DNA of 7,005 bases. Origin: Candidatus Yanofskybacteria bacterium RIFOXYD1_FULL_42_10 (lineage in GTDB: Bacteria; Patescibacteriota; Minisyncoccia; 2-02-FULL-40-12; GWA2-44-9). The stretch is from contig MGLG01000001.1 of assembly GCA_001795975.1 (NCBI GenBank), forward strand, positions 9,236 through 16,240, given 5' to 3'. Below are positions 5,051 through 7,005 of the stretch, piece after piece (within the stretch, counting starts at the first letter, position 1; every line of letters begins with the position of its first letter). Under the pieces are notes generated by a model, which worked only from the letters and a program-made list of their open reading frames with translations, had not been told where the DNA came from and did not search any database. The translations under genes were made by a program, and so were the position numbers.

Positions 5051-5743
5051 TTATTTTATGGAAATTTCCACTACGCTTCTTAGCGCTTCGGGAAATTGGA
5101 TGAATCCTTCATCTTGTCTGATATGTCCGGCGCCGGGCATTATTATAAATGCGGCGTCTAATTTATCCGATAAAAGTTCTCCAAAATAAAGAGGTACAAC
5201 CGGATCGTTATCGGAATTTATCACCATAAAATTTTTCGCTGAAGAACTGATTTTTTTATAATCAATTTTGCCGGTAAAAAAATTATTCAGTTCGCGCGGC
5301 ATATCGGGAATCGGTGTGGAAAATCCGGCAATCAATACCGCTCCGCCGATTGTTTGTTTTCCAGGCAGAGCTTCTAAATATTTAAGAATCGTAATCACTC
5401 CCAAACTGTGGCCGACTAAATATGTATTTTGGTCGGGTATTCCAACAATGTTGCTTAGTTTGTTTACCCAATCTTTTAACAGCGGATTTTCCGGTTCCGG
5501 CATTTGCGGGACAGCCGCGGCAAAACGCCTTTTTTCCAATTCGCTTTTAAGCCATGGAAACCAGTGCATTTTCGGAGTCGCCTTCCAGCCGTGAACGATG
5601 ATAACTCTTTTTTGTTCCAAATTTGCTTTCAATGGCTGATTTTCACGCATATTTTCAATTCCGTATGAACTGAAAATTATTGATAAAATTCCAAGAAAAA
5701 ACAAAAGAAACATCGGCAAATAAAGCCCTTCTTGTTTTAACAT
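5051..5743 (-). CDS. Membrane-anchored alpha/beta serine hydrolase, RBBP9/YdeN-like
   Basis: From the ATG at 5743 the protein has 230 aa. Residues about 8-28 (LPMFLLFFLGILSIIFSS) are a hydrophobic anchor, so the hydrolase domain is probably outside or at the membrane surface. The domain starts RVIIVHGW (about 46-53), followed by WFPWLKSELEKR and a MPEPENPLLKDWV segment typical of the RBBP9/YdeN serine hydrolases. The nucleophile elbow is GHSLG with Ser113, the acid is in NSDNDPVVP (Asp180 likely) and the histidine is in GAGHI (His207), so the catalytic triad looks complete. The natural substrate is unknown. An in-frame TTG at 5764 is rejected as start, because it forms part of a TTGACA sequence and has no ribosome binding site. 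ATG 5713 is another possible start and would still keep the anchor. It is transcribed alone, converging on the kinase gene. Confidence 0.85.
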   Translation of the reverse strand: MLKQEGLYLPMFLLFFLGILSIIFSSYGIENMRENQPLKANLEQKRVIIVHGWKATPKMHWFPWLKSELEKRRFAAAVPQMPEPENPLLKDWVNKLSNIVGIPDQNTYLVGHSLGVITILKYLEALPGKQTIGGAVLIAGFSTPIPDMPRELNNFFTGKIDYKKISSSAKNFMVINSDNDPVVPLYFGELLSDKLDAAFIIMPGAGHIRQDEGFIQFPEALRSVVEISIK

Positions 5744-5758
5744 CGTAATCTCGCAGTT

Positions 5759-5764
5759 TGTCAA
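5759..5764 (-). promoter_or_regulatory. Consensus -35 box upstream of the hydrolase
   Basis: The minus strand has a perfect TTGACA at 5764-5759, 15 nt before the ATG at 5743. No good -10 lies at 16-18 nt. The nearest candidate is a TG-T-TAAAAC with a 19-nt spacer that falls inside the first codons, which would favour translation from the internal ATG at 5713. Functional status is uncertain. Confidence 0.3.
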
Positions 5765-5805
5765 AAAACTTTGAGTTTATGGTAATCGTTTTGAAGATTT
5801 TGTAA

Positions 5806-5836
5806 ACCCCACACAAAAAAAATTTATGTGCGGGGT
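5806..5836. terminator. Possible terminator hairpin between tRNA-His and the hydrolase
   Basis: ACCCCACAC (5806-5814) and GTGCGGGGT (5828-5836) pair at 8 of 9 positions around a 13-nt A/T loop. On the minus strand it lies about 55 nt downstream of the tRNA-His 3' end, where a terminator is expected. The T run is in the loop, not after the stem, so it is atypical. Confidence 0.4.
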
Positions 5837-5890
5837 AAACTTCGCCCTCTAAGCAACTGCGTTTCGGGATAGTTTCCTTGCTAATTCGTG

Positions 5891-5963
5891 GGAGGCATGA
5901 GGGATTTGCACCCTCGTTGACAGTGCCACAGACTGCCGTGTTAACTGCTACACTAATGCCTCC
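5891..5963 (-). tRNA. tRNA-His (anticodon GTG)
   Basis: The cloverleaf folds by hand with all stems. The acceptor stem has 7 pairs plus the histidine-specific extra G(-1) at 5963, opposite C73 at 5891. Next come T8 and A9, a 4-bp D stem (GTGT/ACAC), a 5-bp anticodon stem with one G-U, a CTGTGGC loop giving anticodon GTG, a 4-nt variable region and a perfect 5-bp T stem. CCA is not encoded after C73. Two positions are unusual: the D-loop has A where G18 is expected, and the T-loop reads TGCAAAT, with G in place of the nearly universal U55. The two bases normally contact each other, so they may have changed together. G19 and C56 are kept. It probably shares the promoter at 6099-6127 with the tRNA-like sequence before it. 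Confidence 0.88.
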
Positions 5964-5993
5964 ATAAATTTGTTAAATTCTGTTTTGTCATGA

Positions 5994-6067
5994 TGGATTA
6001 CGATTGTAAAGATATCTTTCTGTGAATTTCCACAGAGCGTTGTGCTAACCGTTACACCATAATCCCC
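5994..6067 (-). pseudogene. Degenerate tRNA-like sequence, tRNA-His-like 5' half
   Basis: It has tRNA length. GGATTA at the 5' end pairs with TAATCC at the 3' end, and the D arm is canonical (GTGT, loop AACGGTTA, GCAC). The anticodon position carries CTGTGGA, i.e. GTG for histidine, and the 5' half aligns well with the neighbouring tRNA-His. The normal anticodon stem cannot form, because ACGCT faces AATTC. Instead TCTGTG and CACAGA make a 6-bp stem with a GAAATT loop. The T arm lacks the TTCRA-type loop and a full stem. I read it as a pseudo-tRNA or tRNA-derived RNA. It lies first behind the promoter and so is probably transcribed. Confidence 0.5.
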
Positions 6068-6098
6068 ATCTTGTAACTCTACTGCTGATAACAGGTAT

Positions 6099-6127
6099 AT
6101 TTTATCACATTTCTTACTTTTTGTGAA
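6099..6127 (-). promoter_or_regulatory. Promoter for the tRNA-like and tRNA-His genes
   Basis: On the minus strand TTCACA (6127-6122) is followed by a 17-nt spacer and TAAAAT (6104-6099), preceded by TGA, making an extended -10. The match is 5 of 6 in each hexamer. The predicted start is about 6092, some 25 nt before the tRNA-like sequence at 6067 and 130 nt before tRNA-His. Confidence 0.65.
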
Positions 6128-6130
6128 TTA

Positions 6131-6173
6131 AAACTCCCCGCTACAATTTAATAAAAATGTTGGCGGGGAGTTT
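6131..6173 (-). terminator. Intrinsic terminator of the Pro/Cys-rich protein gene
   Basis: AAACTCCCCGC (6131-6141) and GCGGGGAGTTT (6163-6173) form a perfect 11-bp stem, with a 21-nt A/T-rich loop. On the minus strand the stem ends in a TTTT run and lies 4 nt after the stop codon at 6178. It also separates that gene from the tRNA promoter. Confidence 0.8.
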
Positions 6174-6177
6174 AAGT

Positions 6178-7005
6178 TTATAGCCCGAATAAAAACCTTG
6201 CAATAGCGCCGAGATATTGATTGTTTAAGAATGAACTTGGCGGAGGTTCTGGCGCTGGCGCCGATTCGGCCGGGGGCGGAGGAGGCGGAGCTATTTCCAT
6301 TTGTGGTTGTTGCTCCGTTTGCGGCATCGGTTCGGCTTGCCGGAATTGTTCGTTGGGTATTGATTCGCCGCCGGATTCTCCCGGTAATTTGAATTCTTGC
6401 GGGGGCTGTCCTTCGGTGGGAGGCATTCCTTCCCGGGGAAATTCCCGAAGCATTCTTTCGCCCGGTTTCATTTCTCCTTGAAACGGAGGTTCTTGTCCTT
6501 CTTGACCTGAAGGAAACGGCCTTCTTTTAAATTCTTCGCCAAGCGGTAATTCTCCTTCGCGCGGTTCTTGCGGTTCAAATTCCCCGGGTGAACCAAACGG
6601 TCTTTGACCGTTTTCGGGACCGCGACCGCCGCTGCAGGCTTCAGGATTTTGCGAGCAGTAATTTTGGCATTCTTCCGGAGTGGAGCATCCTCCCGGGCCG
6701 GGGCGGAATTCGCCACCTTCTATTGACGGCATTCCGTTTTCCATTCTTTGTTCTTCTCCGGGCTTTGGCATCATTCCAGGCGATTCCATGTTCGGTCTTG
6801 CTTTTTCAAAACACTGACGCATGCTGTCGCCTATCTGCGGCCCCGGCGTCAATTCGCCGGATTGTATTTTATTGACCGCATCCGAGCCCAGCGTGGAATT
6901 AAGGCAATCCCTCACTTCCGGCGGAGCGTTGTTCAGGCCTTCGCGCATTCGGGCTGTTCCTTCCCGCATCTCTTTTATTTGTTCTTCCGGAATCATGCCG
7001 TTGTC
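6178..7005 (-). CDS. Pro/Gln/Glu-rich protein with paired cysteines, C-terminal part (partial, runs off right edge)
   Basis: The frame is open through the right edge (Asp-Asn-Gly precede the first Met at 6996), so that Met is probably internal and the N-terminus is missing. In the numbering from that Met, residues about 26-66 form a helical unit, PPEVRDCLNSTLGSD... ending QIGDSMRQCFEK, with Cys31 and Cys62. Then comes CSTPEECQNYCSQNPEAC, four cysteines (104, 110, 114, 121) within 18 residues that could form disulfides. About 120 residues rich in Pro, Gly, Glu and Gln follow, with repeated GE/PF/PREG phrases, a run of seven prolines at 237-242 and nearby, and a less polar end, SSFLNNQYLGAIARFLFGL. 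Cysteine pairs and Pro-rich spacers suggest an exported surface protein. I recall similar Cys/Pro modules in Parcubacteria, but no function is assigned. It has its own terminator at 6131-6173. Confidence 0.75.
   Translation of the reverse strand, partial: DNGMIPEEQIKEMREGTARMREGLNNAPPEVRDCLNSTLGSDAVNKIQSGELTPGPQIGDSMRQCFEKARPNMESPGMMPKPGEEQRMENGMPSIEGGEFRPGPGGCSTPEECQNYCSQNPEACSGGRGPENGQRPFGSPGEFEPQEPREGELPLGEEFKRRPFPSGQEGQEPPFQGEMKPGERMLREFPREGMPPTEGQPPQEFKLPGESGGESIPNEQFRQAEPMPQTEQQPQMEIAPPPPPPAESAPAPEPPPSSFLNNQYLGAIARFLFGL

Noticed and set aside
5744..5764. TTG start at 5764 for the hydrolase
   Set aside because: The TTG is part of a TTGACA box, there is no Shine-Dalgarno site, and the added residues precede the anchor without purpose. 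ATG 5743 or 5713 is more credible.
6221..6875. Gly-, Ser- or Lys-rich open frames overlapping the Pro/Cys-rich gene on both strands
   Set aside because: They mirror the repetitive Pro/Gly/Glu codons of the 6178-7005 frame, which has a well-placed terminator and structured cysteine motifs.

Overview
The window looks like a fragment of a small-genome, moderately AT-rich bacterium, most likely a member of the Candidate Phyla Radiation (Patescibacteria, Parcubacteria-like). This lineage call is an inference. It rests on an alanyl-tRNA synthetase that stops after its editing domain (602 aa), very short or absent 5' leaders, an acidic low-complexity protein and a proline/cysteine-rich protein of a style I associate with Parcubacteria, and isolated housekeeping genes without long operons.

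Layout from left to right. A minus-strand gene (1-742) runs off the left edge. It has an N-terminal folded domain followed by an acidic linker. Next on the minus strand are a tRNA-dihydrouridine synthase (770-1762), a small putative secreted protein (1842-2198) with its own promoter and ribosome binding site, and alaS (2291-4099). A divergent intergenic region (4100-4409) holds two structured elements: a leader-like inverted repeat directly before alaS, and a 117-nt element with near-perfect 24-nt terminal inverted repeats. A CMP-kinase-like P-loop kinase (4410-4964) is the only plus-strand gene. It converges on a membrane-anchored alpha/beta hydrolase (5051-5743, minus) across a shared GC-rich terminator. 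The hydrolase is followed by a tRNA-His (5891-5963) and a degenerate tRNA-like copy (5994-6067), both on the minus strand behind one good promoter. The window closes with the C-terminal part of a Pro/Gln/Glu-rich, Cys-containing protein (6178-7005), also minus and open at the right edge.

Functionally the neighbourhood leans toward translation (tRNA-His, AlaRS, tRNA dihydrouridylation) and nucleotide metabolism, with three genes of unknown role that probably act at or outside the membrane. No phage, CRISPR, toxin-antitoxin or defence system was seen.

The most unusual signals are: (i) a 54-nt GC-rich palindromic insertion inside alaS that keeps the reading frame and is bounded by ATGCAT direct repeats, so that deleting one unit restores an uninterrupted protein; (ii) the 117-nt structured inverted-repeat element; (iii) mutually exclusive hairpins abutting the alaS start codon; (iv) a tRNA-His with an altered 18/55 pair next to a tRNA-like relic; and (v) four promoters sharing a TGATA-type extended -10, two of them so close to the start codon that the mRNAs should be leaderless or nearly so.
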